A DNA stretch of 64,000 nt from Carallia brachiata (GCA_021464245.1 JADCRB010000045.1:1016468-1080467); one strand, 5' to 3'. Shown: positions 14,051 through 26,037, counted from the stretch's first letter. A program made the numbers and translations. The notes: generated from the letters alone by a model not told the origin.

Positions 14051-17000
14051 AATACTTAAAAAATATATAATTTATAATAATATTTAATAATTTATTTATT
14101 TTTTAATTAATTATATTTTTTATAAATTAATAATTCTCAGACAAATGGATACTGAGCCATAATTGTACTCTTGGCCAAGCCTTTGCAGCCAACCAGTCAG
14201 TTTGACCGCCTCAAGTAACTTACGGCTTCTGAAAGACGATAATTGTGAGGTTCATCTAATTTCCTCGTATCATTTAAAAGGGAAATACGTTGAGGAATTG
14301 GAATGTCACGAAGTTTAATGATTTTTTTTTAGCAACTCAAAGTTTGACACTTTGAGATTATATTATGCATGTATGATAATTCTCTTTTTTGAAAAAAATC
14401 TTCTATCCTAATCATTAATGACTTGGCTTTATTAGGGTTAAGAAAGTAAAACCATAATATAATGAATCACAACACCCATATCTTTAAAATTATATATAAA
14501 GGATTAAAACAAAGAAAATTGGGTTAAGTACACCCAAATGATCTTGGTTATATTGGGCAGCTCTTGATAGAGTCAAACTGTATTAAATTTTTGCATGTGG
14601 TCAAATGCATCCCCCGGATTGCTTCAATAATCTATTAAGTTAACCTTAAACTTGGACTCTAAAAAACATGGCTTTCATAATTGGATTAGACTGGCCGATT
14701 CAATTGAGAATCGATCAAGTCTTCGATCTGGTTATCCTTTCAAATCGATAAGTTTCAAAACTTAGAGTCAAATCGTCGAACCAGCCGGTTCGACTGTAAA
14801 TCAATCGAATTAGACCTGATTTTTTACAATCCAGTCAGCTTATAAGGTGATGGTGTGGCATCAGGGAAGCACGCCACGTTGCCTACAAAAAATGCTGACA
14901 AATGGACAGTATTTGGTGGGCTTCGAACCATGGTAGGGGAAAAGATCCAACGAGATCTCTGTCTTCTTGAATGGACTGAAAAGAAAGAAATTGATATTCA
15001 CTGTAACATCAACTTGCCTGTTCGTGCAAGTCATCAACTAATTGTATTATTATTATTCTTAATATTATTATTAGAAAAAAGTTACGTAAATTAGCTGCAC
15101 AAAATTGGTATATAAAAAATTAGATTGTTGAATCGTATAAAATATATTAAATATAATAAATAAATAAATTATTAAATTAATTATATATCTTTACGTATTA
15201 TAAATTATATAATTAAGTATTGATCTTCTTATTATTAATTCCGAGCCCGTTATCCCATCGCTAATCGGTAACTTCATTATTATTATTAGTTTCTAGCATG
15301 TTAGATGTGAACGGTTACGAGAGGCGATCAATGGTCCTACTGCTGGTGACAGATGATGATGCATGGGACCCCGAAAGTAGATGGCAGATGATGGGCAATG
15401 AAAGATCAATGTGGACGGTTTCTTGATCGTGACCCCTCATCCAAATTTGACAAGTCTAGGTGTGTGTTTTTTTTTAGTAAGCACAGAGACGAGCATAAAA
15501 ATACAAGCAACGAGTGGCTTTTCAGGCCAGGATGCATAGAGAAAAGGGCTCCTTCCCTACTCCAGAGTCCAAGGGGATGCCAAATAATACCAACAGAAAC
15601 TCCACATTTTCCTCAAACTGCAAACAAATTTGTATCTAAAATAAGCATATCTTGTTTCCTAATTCCAATATCACTGCCCCAAGGCGAAGAACACATATTA
15701 CAAGAAAAACTTAATTTAGCACAAATTTTAATTATAAATTTTTAAATTGACTCATTTTTAAAAAATTAATTAAAAATTTAAAAAAGGGGTTCAAAAATAC
15801 AATAGAGGTGTACACCAACATAAAAAGAAAAAAAAACACTCAAGTGAGCCTCCCACCTCTCTGGCCCCAAACGGCTTCTTGGACAAGTCAAAGGAAGTGC
15901 ATTGCATTATTATTTTTATTATATTTTTAGTAATTATATTGATTATAACATTTTTGGATCAAGATCAGCTCATTGTTGATGACATCATCATTTAATCATA
16001 TACATAAGATAAATTTATCACTTGGATATCGTTGGATATGTGGACTCTTCTTATATATAACTCCAATGTTACGAATCTAAACTAATAATGTGTATTTTTT
16101 ATTTAATCTTCTAAGTTAGGTGGTAAGCAGTTAGGTGGTAAGTGATGAAGTGAAGACTTGAACCTGACTAAATAAGAAAAAGTAGACCAAATCATTATAA
16201 CTATATTATCTCAATTGAATATTATTATTTTTGTTTATATCATTAGTCATATTATATTTTATATAAAAAATCATAATCAAGTTTGAAAGATGCAGGCCAC
16301 AAGGGCTGCTGAGTTTGGTCATCACTCATAACAATTATTATTTAAATAGCGACGCCCATGACCCATAGGTCAAGAAAAAGAACAAAGACGTAGCTCAAGT
16401 AAAGTCATGATGAATTTGCTTTTCACCAACAAATTTAAATTCAAATTACAAATCAATGTCTGCCGTCCAACAAAACTCCCTTTAGTAAATATTTTTCTTC
16501 AATTTTTCTTTATTGATCGCCCAATATTTGTGCTTTCGTAAGAGGAACCCAAGCATAACGTGAACTTTTCTTTAATTGGCTCGGTTCGAACTTGGGAGAT
16601 TTTAAACGGTTCAATACGAATTAAATTATACTTTATTAAAATATATTTTATTTTAGAAATTTTAAATTTTAACTCTGAGAAAAAATAGATAAATTATGAG
16701 AAAAGAGAATTATTTATATTGTATAATTTATAATTTATTGAAAAAAAATTGGTTTGAAATCATTGGCATCAAGAAAGCGCATGAACTCCTACTAATATGG
16801 TTCCAGACGAGTAGATCTATAAAAAAATAAAATTCTTTCAATACTTATCTATTTCATTCACAAAATTTAAATATAAAATTATACTTAAAAAAAATTGAAT
16901 TCTTTGCCACACAGCGTTAACATATAGCGTAGACTTTAGTGCAGAAATATGCAAACCAGCCCATTTGGTTGGGTAAAGAGAGCCCAAGAGTCCAATCCAA

Positions 17001-17692
17001 CGTCGTTTCACCTTTTAATCTTCCCCCCCAATCCCGTTCGCTTATCTTAATCCCCCATCAGATCCAACGGCTAGCGGCTCTGCCAGTGGAGAAACCTTCT
17101 TTTTCCCTTCCCCACCGGGGGTGTCGTCTCGGAGTCCAGCGACGAAAATGGAGGATGGAACAATTGGGTTAGAATCAGATGCACCGGACCTCACCGGAAA
17201 GGTCCATCTATTGCTTTGTGCCATGAAATACGACGGTCCTTCTGCCGTCTCCCACTACTTCAAACCCAAATCCACTGGTAATTCCATAATGCATTTGCTG
17301 CATTAGATCAATAGACAAATGCAAAGTTTTGTTCTTTTTTGTTAGTTGTTGCTTTTTTTCTTTAAAAAAAAAAATGGAATTGTTAATTGGTGAATTGGGG
17401 GTTTTGATTTGTTTTGTCGGGACAGAGGTGGATGGATTGAGAGTGGAGGAAGCTTATTTCAGAGCAAGAAAGTTGGATGGTGCTGCTCTTCCACTTCCTC
17501 CTAACTATTCTGGTATATAATCCCATTTTTTCTTTTCTCTTTTCCTTTTTTTTTTTTTTTCTTGTTTGTTTTTCCCCCTTAATTCTGTTATCAGACCATC
17601 AACCGTATTGTGCCCACACTGGCTAAGGTTAAAATAATAATAATAATAAAGAAAAATGGATTATGCCCTTCTATTTTAAGATTAGTGTTTTT
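14050..17692 (+). repeat. Left unit of a 3.65-kb direct tandem duplication
   Basis: Long stretches match 17695-21385 in the same order. Examples: CTCTTGGCCAAGCCTTTGCA at 14168 and 17811; CTTGAATGGACT...GTGCAAGTCATCAACTA at 14966 and 18361; GAAAAGGGCTCCTTCC at 15541 and 19097; and the RNase H2C promoter and exons 1-2. Substitutions and indels are scattered throughout, so the event is not very recent. A stretch at about 14665-14965 in this unit is absent from the other. Confidence 0.88.
17148..17512 (+). pseudogene. Truncated duplicate of ribonuclease H2 subunit C (exons 1-2 only)
   Basis: Exon 1 (17148-17277, 130 nt) opens with an ATG and encodes a peptide starting MEDGTIGLESDAPDLTGKVH that closely matches exon 1 of the full gene at 20855. 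Exon 2 ends at 17512 with an intact GT donor. At the exon 2 acceptor the TAG of the full copy reads TCG here. The next AG is 6 nt downstream (after 17425) and still keeps the frame. Exons 3-4 are missing because the duplication ends about 180 bp after exon 2, so no complete subunit can come from this copy alone. The upstream region is duplicated too, so it may still be transcribed. Confidence 0.85.
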
Positions 17693-17694
17693 TT

Positions 17695-20600
17695 TAAAAA
17701 TATTAACGATAATTTATTTAATGATATTTATTAATTAATTTATTTTTTATTTAATATATTTTTTATAATTTAATAATTCTTATACAAAAGTGCACCGAGT
17801 CATCAGTGTACTCTTGGCCAAGCCTTTGCAACCAACCAGTCAGTCTGACTGCCTCAAATGAGTTTCTTGCGGCTTTTGAAAGACGATAATTTTGAGATTC
17901 GTTTAATTTCATCGTATCATTTAAAACGGAAATAATTTGAGGAATTGGAGTGTCTCGAAGTTTAATAAACTTTTTTGAGCAACTCAAGGTTTGATACTTT
18001 GAGATTATATTATATATATAAATTTTTTTTTTGAACAAAATCTTCTATTCTATCCTTATCATAAATGATTTGGCTTTATCAGGAGTTAAGAAAGTAAAAC
18101 CCCTAATATAATGAATCACAACCCCCATATCTTTATCCTTGATTATTATTATTATTATTTGAACAGAATAAAATTCCGTTGATTTTTTTTTTTGATCGAA
18201 AAATTCCCTTGATTAAGTCAAACTGTATTAAATTTTCGCTTGTAGACCAAAGTATCCCCGAAGTTGCTTCAAGTTTAACCTTAACATTGGACTCCAAAGT
18301 CGTAGTCCGTCCTTGCACTTCCCTTCAAATAATTTATTATTCTATTTTAATTTGAATCTTCTTGAATGGACTAAAGAAAGAAATCGATATTCATTGTAAC
18401 GTCAACTTGCACGCTCGTGCAAGTCATCAACTAATTTGTAATAATAATACTATTATTATCATTATTATTAAGAAAAAAATTATGTATACACGTATTGATT
18501 AATATGTAGAAATGTGAATTATTAGATCACAAAAAAATTTATTAAATTAAAAAAATAAATAAATTATTAAATTAATTATATATTTTCTATACATTATGTA
18601 ACTGCATAATATTATTCTCATTATTAATTCCTACTCAGTTATCCCATCACTAATCTGTATCCTAATTTTTCCTATTATTATTTTCTAGCATGTTGGATGT
18701 GAACGATCACAATTCACAAAAGGCGATAAATGGGGAAAAAAATTAAGAGTCAAATGATTTTGAAGTTGGAAGACAATATGTAAGAAATAGTTAATTTTAA
18801 ATTATAATATTTGTATTTTACATAATAAAAATTTAATATTTAAATTTTTTATTATATAAAATATAAATATTATTATTTAAAATTAATACTTTATTATTTT
18901 TAAGCTATTCTTTAGTTATCTAGTGAGAATGCTGGTGACAGATGATGCATGGGACCCGAAAGTAGACGGCAGATGATGGGCAATGAAAGACCAATGTGGA
19001 CGGTTTCCTGATTGTGACCCATCATCTAATTTAACCAGTCTAGATCTGTGTGTGTGTGCAGAGACAAGCATGAAAGACAAGCAGGTCAGTATGTATAGAA
19101 AAGGGCTCCTTCCACATTCCAGAGTCCAAGGTAATGCCAAATACTACCGAGTACCGATCGAGATTGTTTGATTATTGAAATAAAAATATTAATAAATTAA
19201 AGTTTAATTGATTGATTCGAACTGATTTTTAAATTAGTATTTATTAATATATATATATATATATATAATTTTAAAAAAATAATACTTATATATGATAATT
19301 AAATATTAATTTTTTATTTTTAACAATTTAATTAAAAATTTTGATAAATTTAAAACTAAATTAAAAATTTTAATTAAATTTAAAGTTCAATTTATAATTT
19401 AAATAAATTTTAAGACCAAATTATAATTGATAAAACTTTTATTTAGTTTGAATCTGTTAAATTGGTCTGATTTTTTACTGATTTTGACCGGTTTGAATTA
19501 AGTGTCAAAAATTATCATGAACCAGCCCGGACCTTTAGCCGGTCACTGGTTGAAACAGTCAAACCGGTCGGTCCGGTTCAATTCTAATAACAATATTACC
19601 AACAGAGAGTCTCAAAAAAAAAAAAAAAAAAAAATTACCAACAGAAACACCGCATCTTCAGCCCAAAAGAAACTCGACATTTTCCTCAAAACTGCAGACA
19701 AATTTGTATCTAATACGCACATCTTTGTTTCAGAATTTCATACCACTATGACAACACCAGTAGTCATATCTCGTTTCAAATGCTACTCACTGCACTGTTT
19801 TCTTTCTTCTAAGGATAGCTAATAAGGTTGTTGATTGAATTACTAAATAATTTTGAGAAAATCTCCGTCTTGTGAATGTGAACTAGATTAACAACTACCT
19901 GGATGTACTATTCAAGTTGTAATCTTTTGATTATTAATGCAAGCACATAGTAATTTCTGTCAAAAAAAAAAAAAAAACGTGTACAAGAAAAACCTAATTT
20001 AAGCGCGGAAATTATTTGCAAGCTAATCTAATTATAATCACATTATACTATTATTTTTTATATCATTAGTCATGCCATATTTTTATATAAAAAATTCATA
20101 ATCGAATTTGAAAGATGTCGCTACAAGAGTTGCTGAGTTTTAGTCATAACAACATTATTTAAATAGTGACACCCATATCAAGAAAAAGAACAAAGAGGTA
20201 GCTCAAGTAAGTAAAGTTATGGTGACTTTGCTTTTCACCAAAAATTTAAATTCAAATCACAAACCAATTCTGCCATCCAACTAAAAAACTCTCTTTAGTA
20301 AATATTTATCTTCAATTTTCTTTATTGATCTCACATTATTTTTTGCTATTTTAAAACTATTTTTTATGATGAAAAAGGAAAAGAAAAACTCAAACATAAC
20401 TCTAACTTTTTTTTAATTAGTTTGACTCGAAACTCATATCTTTTAGTTATAAAAACGATTTCAGTAGAGTCATAACCCATATTTGAGGAAGGTCACATAG
20501 ATATATAAGAAGACAGAAATTACTAAGAGATAAGATTTAAACCCCAATCTTCTACTTAAATATAATGCTAATGACTAGTTGGACGACACTAATAATTGAA

Positions 20601-21385
20601 CTACACCTCATTGCTATACTGCTATACAGGACAGCATGGACTTTACTGCAGACATATGCAAGCCAGCCCATTTGGTTGGGTAAAGAGAGCCCAAGAGTCC
20701 AATCCAACGTCGTTTTACTTTCTAATCTTCCCCCGCCAAACCCATTCGTTTATCTTAATCCTCCATCAGATCCAACGGCTAGCAGCGCCGCCAGAGGAGA
20801 AACCTTCTTTTCCCTTTCCTCACCGGGCCGTCGCCTCCGAGTCCAGCGACGGAAATGGAGGAGGGAACAATTGGGTTCGAATCAGATGTACCGGACCTCA
20901 CCGGAAAGGTCCATCTATTGCCTTGTGCCATCAAATACGACGGTCCTTCTGCCGTTTCCCATTACTTCAAACCCAAATCCACCGGTAATTCCATAATGCA
21001 TTTGTTGCTTTAGATCAATAGACAAATGCAAAGTTTTGTTCTTTTTTGTTAGTTGTTTCTTTTTTTCTCAAAAAGATAGGATTTTTAATTGTTGAGTTGA
21101 GGGTTTTGATTTGTTGTGTAGGGATAGAGGTGGATGGATTGAGAGTGGAGGAAGCTTATTTCAGGGGCAGGAAGTTGGATGGTGCCACTCTTCCACTCCC
21201 TCCTAACTATTCTGGTATATATAATCCCTATTTTCTTTTCTCTTTTCCTTTTTTTTTTCTTGTTTGTTTTTTCCCACTGTAGTCTTTTATTAGACCATCA
21301 ACTGCATTATCCCCAGCCGGTTAAGGTTAAAGAAAAAAAGAAGAAAGGATTAAGCCCTTCTATTTTAGGACTGATGTTTTTTTGA
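17695..21385 (+). repeat. Right unit of the 3.65-kb tandem duplication
   Basis: Colinear with 14050-17692. The join lies at about 17690-17700, where the sequence following exon 2 of the left RNase H2C copy runs straight into the unit's start. The right limit is near 21385, where matching of the phrase after CCCTTCTATTTTA ends. Beyond that point the complete RNase H2C gene continues, which shows that the left copy was made by duplicating only the 5' part of the gene. A 443-bp element (19149-19591) is present only in this unit. Confidence 0.87.
19149..19591 (-). mobile_element. AT-rich CCGGTT-ended nonautonomous element, copy B, inserted after the tandem duplication
   Basis: The insertion interrupts a passage continuous in the left unit (near 15587). 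It is bounded by AATACTACC (19140-19148) and AATATTACC (19592-19600), a 9-bp near-perfect direct repeat. Inside is an AT-rich core with GACCGGTTTGAATT and ACCGGTCGGTCCGGTTC motifs at the right end. In reverse orientation it matches 1175-1582. No coding capacity is seen. Confidence 0.65.
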
Positions 21386-22113
21386 TAATATCAAATGATC
21401 TTGCATGCAAAAACCGAAAAAGGGCATTCCAGTACACAAGACTCCCACGCTTTAGAGTCTAGAGAATGGTTTAATGTACCAATTTGATTGAAGTGTAACG
21501 CATACCTGTATGGTTGGTTGGGTTTCTTCATGGTTTTTTCTGAATTTGGAGTCTACAGAATGGTTAAATGTACAATCTGATTGAAACGTAATGCGTACCC
21601 ATATGTTGGGGTTCCTTTGTTTTGTCTGGAGTTGGATTGATGATGGTTCTGGCCTCAGCGAGCTTATTCATGGCATCTTAAGAAGGCTAATTTAATAAAT
21701 TTATTTCACATCATTCAATATTTCGGATATATTGATTTTTGTGTGGTTTTATGTATTACTTCATGGTACTATAACAAGTTCTAAAGATTGTTTTTTTTAA
21801 TTTTTATCTTTTTGTCACTCTGGATCTTCAGGGTTTGTCCTTGGAAAAAAGAGCAGTCAAAAGAGAAAAACTCCCGGCATGTCCCAACAGGATTCTAACT
21901 GTTGGCAAACGGATGCAAGATTTCAGAGTATAACATACTGGAATCATGATTGCTTACCATCAGAGCATGACGATTTCTTACGTTCCTTACATTGGTTATC
22001 CGTTGCAGAAGATGTAAGTTTACTTTCTGTGTCATTTTTATATTAATGACAAGACAATGTTAACTCATACATCGGGGGCTGGATGCCATACTTTACAGAA
22101 ATTTGAGTGTGTG

Positions 22114-22146
<33 letters not shown>

Positions 22147-22979
22147 GTATATGCCATTTGGTAATCAGACACTATCAAACATCTTCCAGTTGCAAATTCT
22201 CGAGCATTGTGAAATGGCTTGCGTGATGCTTCATTTTGTTATTCTTGCTTAAAGTTTTGTTGCTTTCAATTTCAGCACCAAATTAAGAATCTTCCCATCT
22301 TTGTGCGAAAGTGATGTATTGCATATTATTATGCTAAGTTCCTTTGATTTTCAGTGAAACTTACTGGTCCTCATATCAGATTTATACATTTTTGGGTTTT
22401 CGTTTGCTACGGAATTTGCTGAAAAGCATTATTGGCACAAACAAGTGGAGTCTAATTTGCTTCAGTCAAAAATAGTACTTCTTCATCAATTTCTAATTAT
22501 GAATCTCTTGTCAAACACGCGTAAGGATTTCAAGCTATTGTTCATGTTATTTTGTATGCAAAATCTGCAAATGCGTTGGCCTTGTGTTGTTCAGATTCTG
22601 CAAGTCGGTTGATGATGGAGAACCGGTGAAGTAGGCTTTCAGTGTTTATAGCTCAAGGATTTTTCTAGTTGTCATATATATTTTTTGTTGATTGTTGGCA
22701 TTCTGTTTCAGTTTTTTATTTGTTTCATTGGAGAAATTGGCTTTAGTTTTACGGGTCCCCCATAAGAACACCGAATGCCCAGCTTCCCAGGACAGCTCCC
22801 CCCCTCCACAGCGTGGTGTCACATCTGCATCATGCACCATTTGTTGCATTGGTTGAGTATGTTTGAGGCTACTTTTAGCAATCTTAAGATATGATTTTAT
22901 TTGCCTGCAGCTGCACAAGCCAGTCACAGCTGAAGAGTTGGCTTCCACATCAATTCTTACGGACGAAATGATGAAGTGA
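20855..22979 (+). CDS. Ribonuclease H2 subunit C
   Basis: Exons 20855-20984, 21122-21214, 21832-22013 and 22911-22979 join in phase to 474 nt, or 157 residues, close to the family's length. RNase H2 is a nuclear heterotrimer that removes ribonucleotides and RNA:DNA hybrids from DNA. Subunit C (the Rnh203/AYP1 type) is a noncatalytic scaffold wrapped with subunit B. Recognizable blocks are LTGKVHLLPCAIKYDGP (about residues 15-31), the VSHYFKPKS segment, the EEAYFRGRKLDG block, SGFVLGKKS and TYWNHDCLPSEHD. The family resemblance is to the Arabidopsis At2g39440 product, from memory. The promoter and first two exons lie inside the right unit of the tandem duplication. The exon 2 acceptor has two usable AGs 6 nt apart (TAGGGATAG), giving two possible in-frame products. 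A (TA)n tract sits in intron 3. Confidence 0.9.
22114..22153. repeat. (TA)n microsatellite in intron 3 of RNase H2C
   Basis: An uninterrupted TA run is followed by imperfect GTATATATATA copies. It lies wholly within the intron and away from splice sites. Confidence 0.85.
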
Positions 22980-23900
22980 CCATGAAAAAATTAGGGATCT
23001 TCTCGTCCACTTTGTGGCTATTCCAGTGTAGTTTAAATGCTCCAAGTATCTCTCTCCTTATACATATTACCTTCAGCAAAAGCATGTGATAACCTGGACA
23101 GGTGCATGCTGTTTTGGATCGCCCCTTGAAATGTGTACTTAACATTTTACCAATTGCTGCTTTCCTTGCTTAGTGTCTGTATCAGGAACAGTTCAAGAAG
23201 CACAAAGAAATTGTCTTGTGGACTTGTGTTGAAATGAACTGCCGTGTTTCCCTCTCATTTCAATTTGTAATGGGATAAATTTTATTAACCTGTAATATGT
23301 GTAAAAGATTGGTTGTTCAGGAACTTTGAGGGGTCAATTTTAATATCTTTGGTTTTATATTAGATGATCTAAAGAGTATTATTATTATTTTTATTGAGGT
23401 TTTTTTTAGACATTGGGCATATCCGTTAATCCTTGCCCATTTTTGGGGTCACAATTTGGCGCATATTCATTGAAGGAAAAGCTATATAGGCACGTAATAG
23501 AAGAAACAAAGTATGAGATGTTAATTATTTAATCTTTGAAAAATATATTAAATTTTAAAAAAATAAATAAATTATTAAATTAACCGTATATTTTTTATAA
23601 GTGATGATACACTATAATTTTAATATGTGTATTAAATTGTTATCTAATTTTTTTAAAATAATAGATCATAAATATTATTATTTGTTTATAGTTATTATAA
23701 TATTATAAAAAATATTTTTTTACAGAATTTAAATTATTATTATAGAATGAAAATTTAAAGTTGTTCAAAAAATCAAAACCCCACATAACAGTGGAAATGT
23801 TTTGTCAGTGCTGCTGTCAGCCGGTCAATCACAATTGGTCAAAACCCTCCCAAAACCTCAAATCCAATCAGAGAGAAGAAGGGAATTATAACAAAAATGA
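22980..23900. other. RNase H2C 3' region and intergenic spacer
   Basis: This is the likely 3' UTR of the RNase H2C gene to about 23300. An AT-rich spacer follows, with one copy of the dispersed AAATAAATAAATTATTAAATT motif (about 23545-23600), then the PPR gene leader. No other gene is seen. Confidence 0.5.
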
Positions 23901-23913
23901 GTACGCGAGAAAG

Positions 23914-26037
23914 ATGAGTCTCCGCCTGCGTTTCATGAGCCTAAGATCTCGACACCGTCGTTGGCTGTCAACGGCGACGGAGCCACTGTCGAGATCGCGG
24001 AGAGCGTCGCTCCTACTCCACAGCTAGCGGGTTTCGGCAGCAGAGACGCCAGCAAAGTGGCAGACACTCTCGACGAGTGGGTCAAAGATGGCAAGCCGCT
24101 GAAACGAAGCCAACTCCTTAAGTGCGTTGCTCAGCTCAGGAAATTCAAGAAATACAGCCATGCCCTCCAGGTTTTACCCAAGAATCCAGGCCCTCCCGCT
24201 CTCCGTTTTATTTTCTGTATAATTGTTGTTGGGCGTTTGCCAAATTGTCTGTTGATTGTCTTTATATCATTTCAAGAACGAATTTTTATAACCAACCTGT
24301 TGGTCCAAGTGGTTGGAGCTTAATTTTCCTTAAGTAGATTTTGGGTTCGACCCTTGTCTATGGAGAAATTAAGCGTGGGAGAGCTTTGCTCTGTCCTTCC
24401 TGGCTTGAACCAGATTAGTTGGTACCTAATATAGTTTTCGGATACCGGAATCTAACACAAAAAAAAAAAAAAGAGCGAATTTTTATCAATAATGATTGAG
24501 ATTAGTGGTGGCGGGGATAGAAGACTGAACGAAACAAAACCCCATTTGTTTTCTGTTACTTGAAAGAAATCCGAATTTGGTTATGTACTGGAAAGAAAGG
24601 ATCTTTGTGCTTTCCACTCAAATTGTTGGCACTTATTTTCATGTTAGTAGTTTAATTCATTGAAATTTTGCATGCCATCTCTCAATGTTTTTGCTGTCTT
24701 TGACCCTGCAGGTACACAAATGGCTTGAGAAAAGCCAGAATGAGATGAGTAGCGTTGATTTTGCTGTGCGGATAGACCTTCTGTGTAAGAATGAGGGAAT
24801 AGCCCCAGCAGAAAAGTATTTTAACAGCCTCATTGAATTCGAAAAATCTGACAAGACCTACGGAGCACTTCTTTGTTGCTACTGCATGGAAGGTATGGTT
24901 GATGAGGCTACGGAGCTGTTTGAGGCTATGAAGGAACGAAACATTGCTTCCACTACTATAAATTACAATATTCTTATGTCTCTGTACTTGAAGGCTGATC
25001 TGCCAGAAAAAGTTATTTTACTGGGAGGAGAAATGCGGATGAAGCATATTGCTCCAAATTCTTACACACTTAATTATTTGGTGAACAGCTATGCAGCACT
25101 TGCGCATTTTGAAGCAGCGGAGGTGTTTCTAGGCAAGTTAATAGTGAATGGGATAAAATTAGACTGGTCAGTACTTGGAAATCTGGCCAGGATTTATGTT
25201 GATGCAGGGCTTACCCACAAGGCCCATGTTGTTTTGCGAGAGCTAGAGGTAGTGCAAGATGCCCATGATTGTGAGGCTTCTCACACCCTCATCATCTTGT
25301 ACGGTCGTTTGCATGATTTGCCCAGCGTTATCAGAGTCTGGGAATCATTGAAGTTGAGGAGGCAGAAGCTTAACAATGTTAGCTATCTGACAATGCTTTC
25401 GACTCTTTCCAAGTTGAATGCTATGGAAGTCCTGGAGAAGTGTTTCGTAGAGTGGGAATTATGTCACTCGCTGTCTGATATTAGAGTGGCGAATGTTGTA
25501 TTAGAATCATACCTTAAGGAAAACATGATTGACAAAGCAATGTTGCTCTCTGAAAGAATGCTGGAAACTGGGGTCGAACCCAATCTGAGGACTCTTGATT
25601 TGTATATGAACTTACACTTGAAGTTGCAAAATATAGATTTGGCTTTGAAGTGTTTGGAAACCAGTGCTTCTAAATTGAATCCAGAAAAGGATAGATGGTT
25701 TCCAAAGGAAGAAACCCTGAGGAAGCTCTCGAAATACTTGGAGGAAAAAAAGGACGTGGATCGTGCTGAGAAGCTCTGCCAAATCATGAGAAAACTCAAC
25801 CGTGTTGATTGCAATGTATATAATTCTTTGCTATTAACATATATGGCGGCTGGCAAACTGGATGACCATTTATGCCAGAAACTGAGAGAAGATGGAACTG
25901 AAATAAGTCCTGAAAGCACGGAGTTGCTCACTACAATTTGTAATCAGGTGTCGACGACAAGACTGGAACGGTTTCTTTCAGAGCTTGTTTTTCGTGAGTC
26001 AGAACTTGTACGTAGAGCAAGATTCAATGCCCGTTAG
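23914..26037 (+). CDS. P-class pentatricopeptide repeat protein, likely mitochondrial, with an N-terminal frame break
   Basis: Exon 1 ends at 24170 and exon 2 is 24712-26037 (441 residues plus stop). PPR proteins bind organellar RNA through tandem 35-residue helical hairpins. Exon 2 holds a series of these, for example DKTYGALLCCYCMEGMVDEA, TTINYNILMSLYLKADLPEK and ANVVLESYLKENMIDKAMLL. No E, DYW or SMR domain follows, which fits the P class (resembling At4g01990/At1g02370 from memory). The ATG at 23914 starts an Arg-rich, Ser-rich targeting-like peptide ending RRWLSTAT, but that frame stops at 24025. The conserved frame (ESVAPTPQLAG through KYSHALQ) has no ATG in exon 1. A 1-nt loss at about 23970-23985 would explain this; so would a sequencing error. 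The intron carries a SINE. Confidence 0.82.
24276..24486 (+). mobile_element. tRNA-derived SINE in the PPR gene intron
   Basis: The body (24290-24472) starts with an RNA polymerase III A-box match TGGTCCAAGTGG (24301-24312). A B-box match GGTTCGACCC follows (about 24346-24355), then a tRNA-unrelated part and a terminal A run (about 24458-24472). It is flanked by 14-bp target-site copies, GAACGAATTTTTAT (24276-24289) and GAGCGAATTTTTAT (24473-24486), with one mismatch. It has the same orientation as the gene and lies between the donor at 24171 and the acceptor at 24711. No coding capacity. Confidence 0.88.

Noticed and set aside
25464..25931. 155-codon minus-strand frame inside PPR exon 2
   Set aside because: Antisense shadow of a well-supported PPR coding exon, with no independent domain resemblance.
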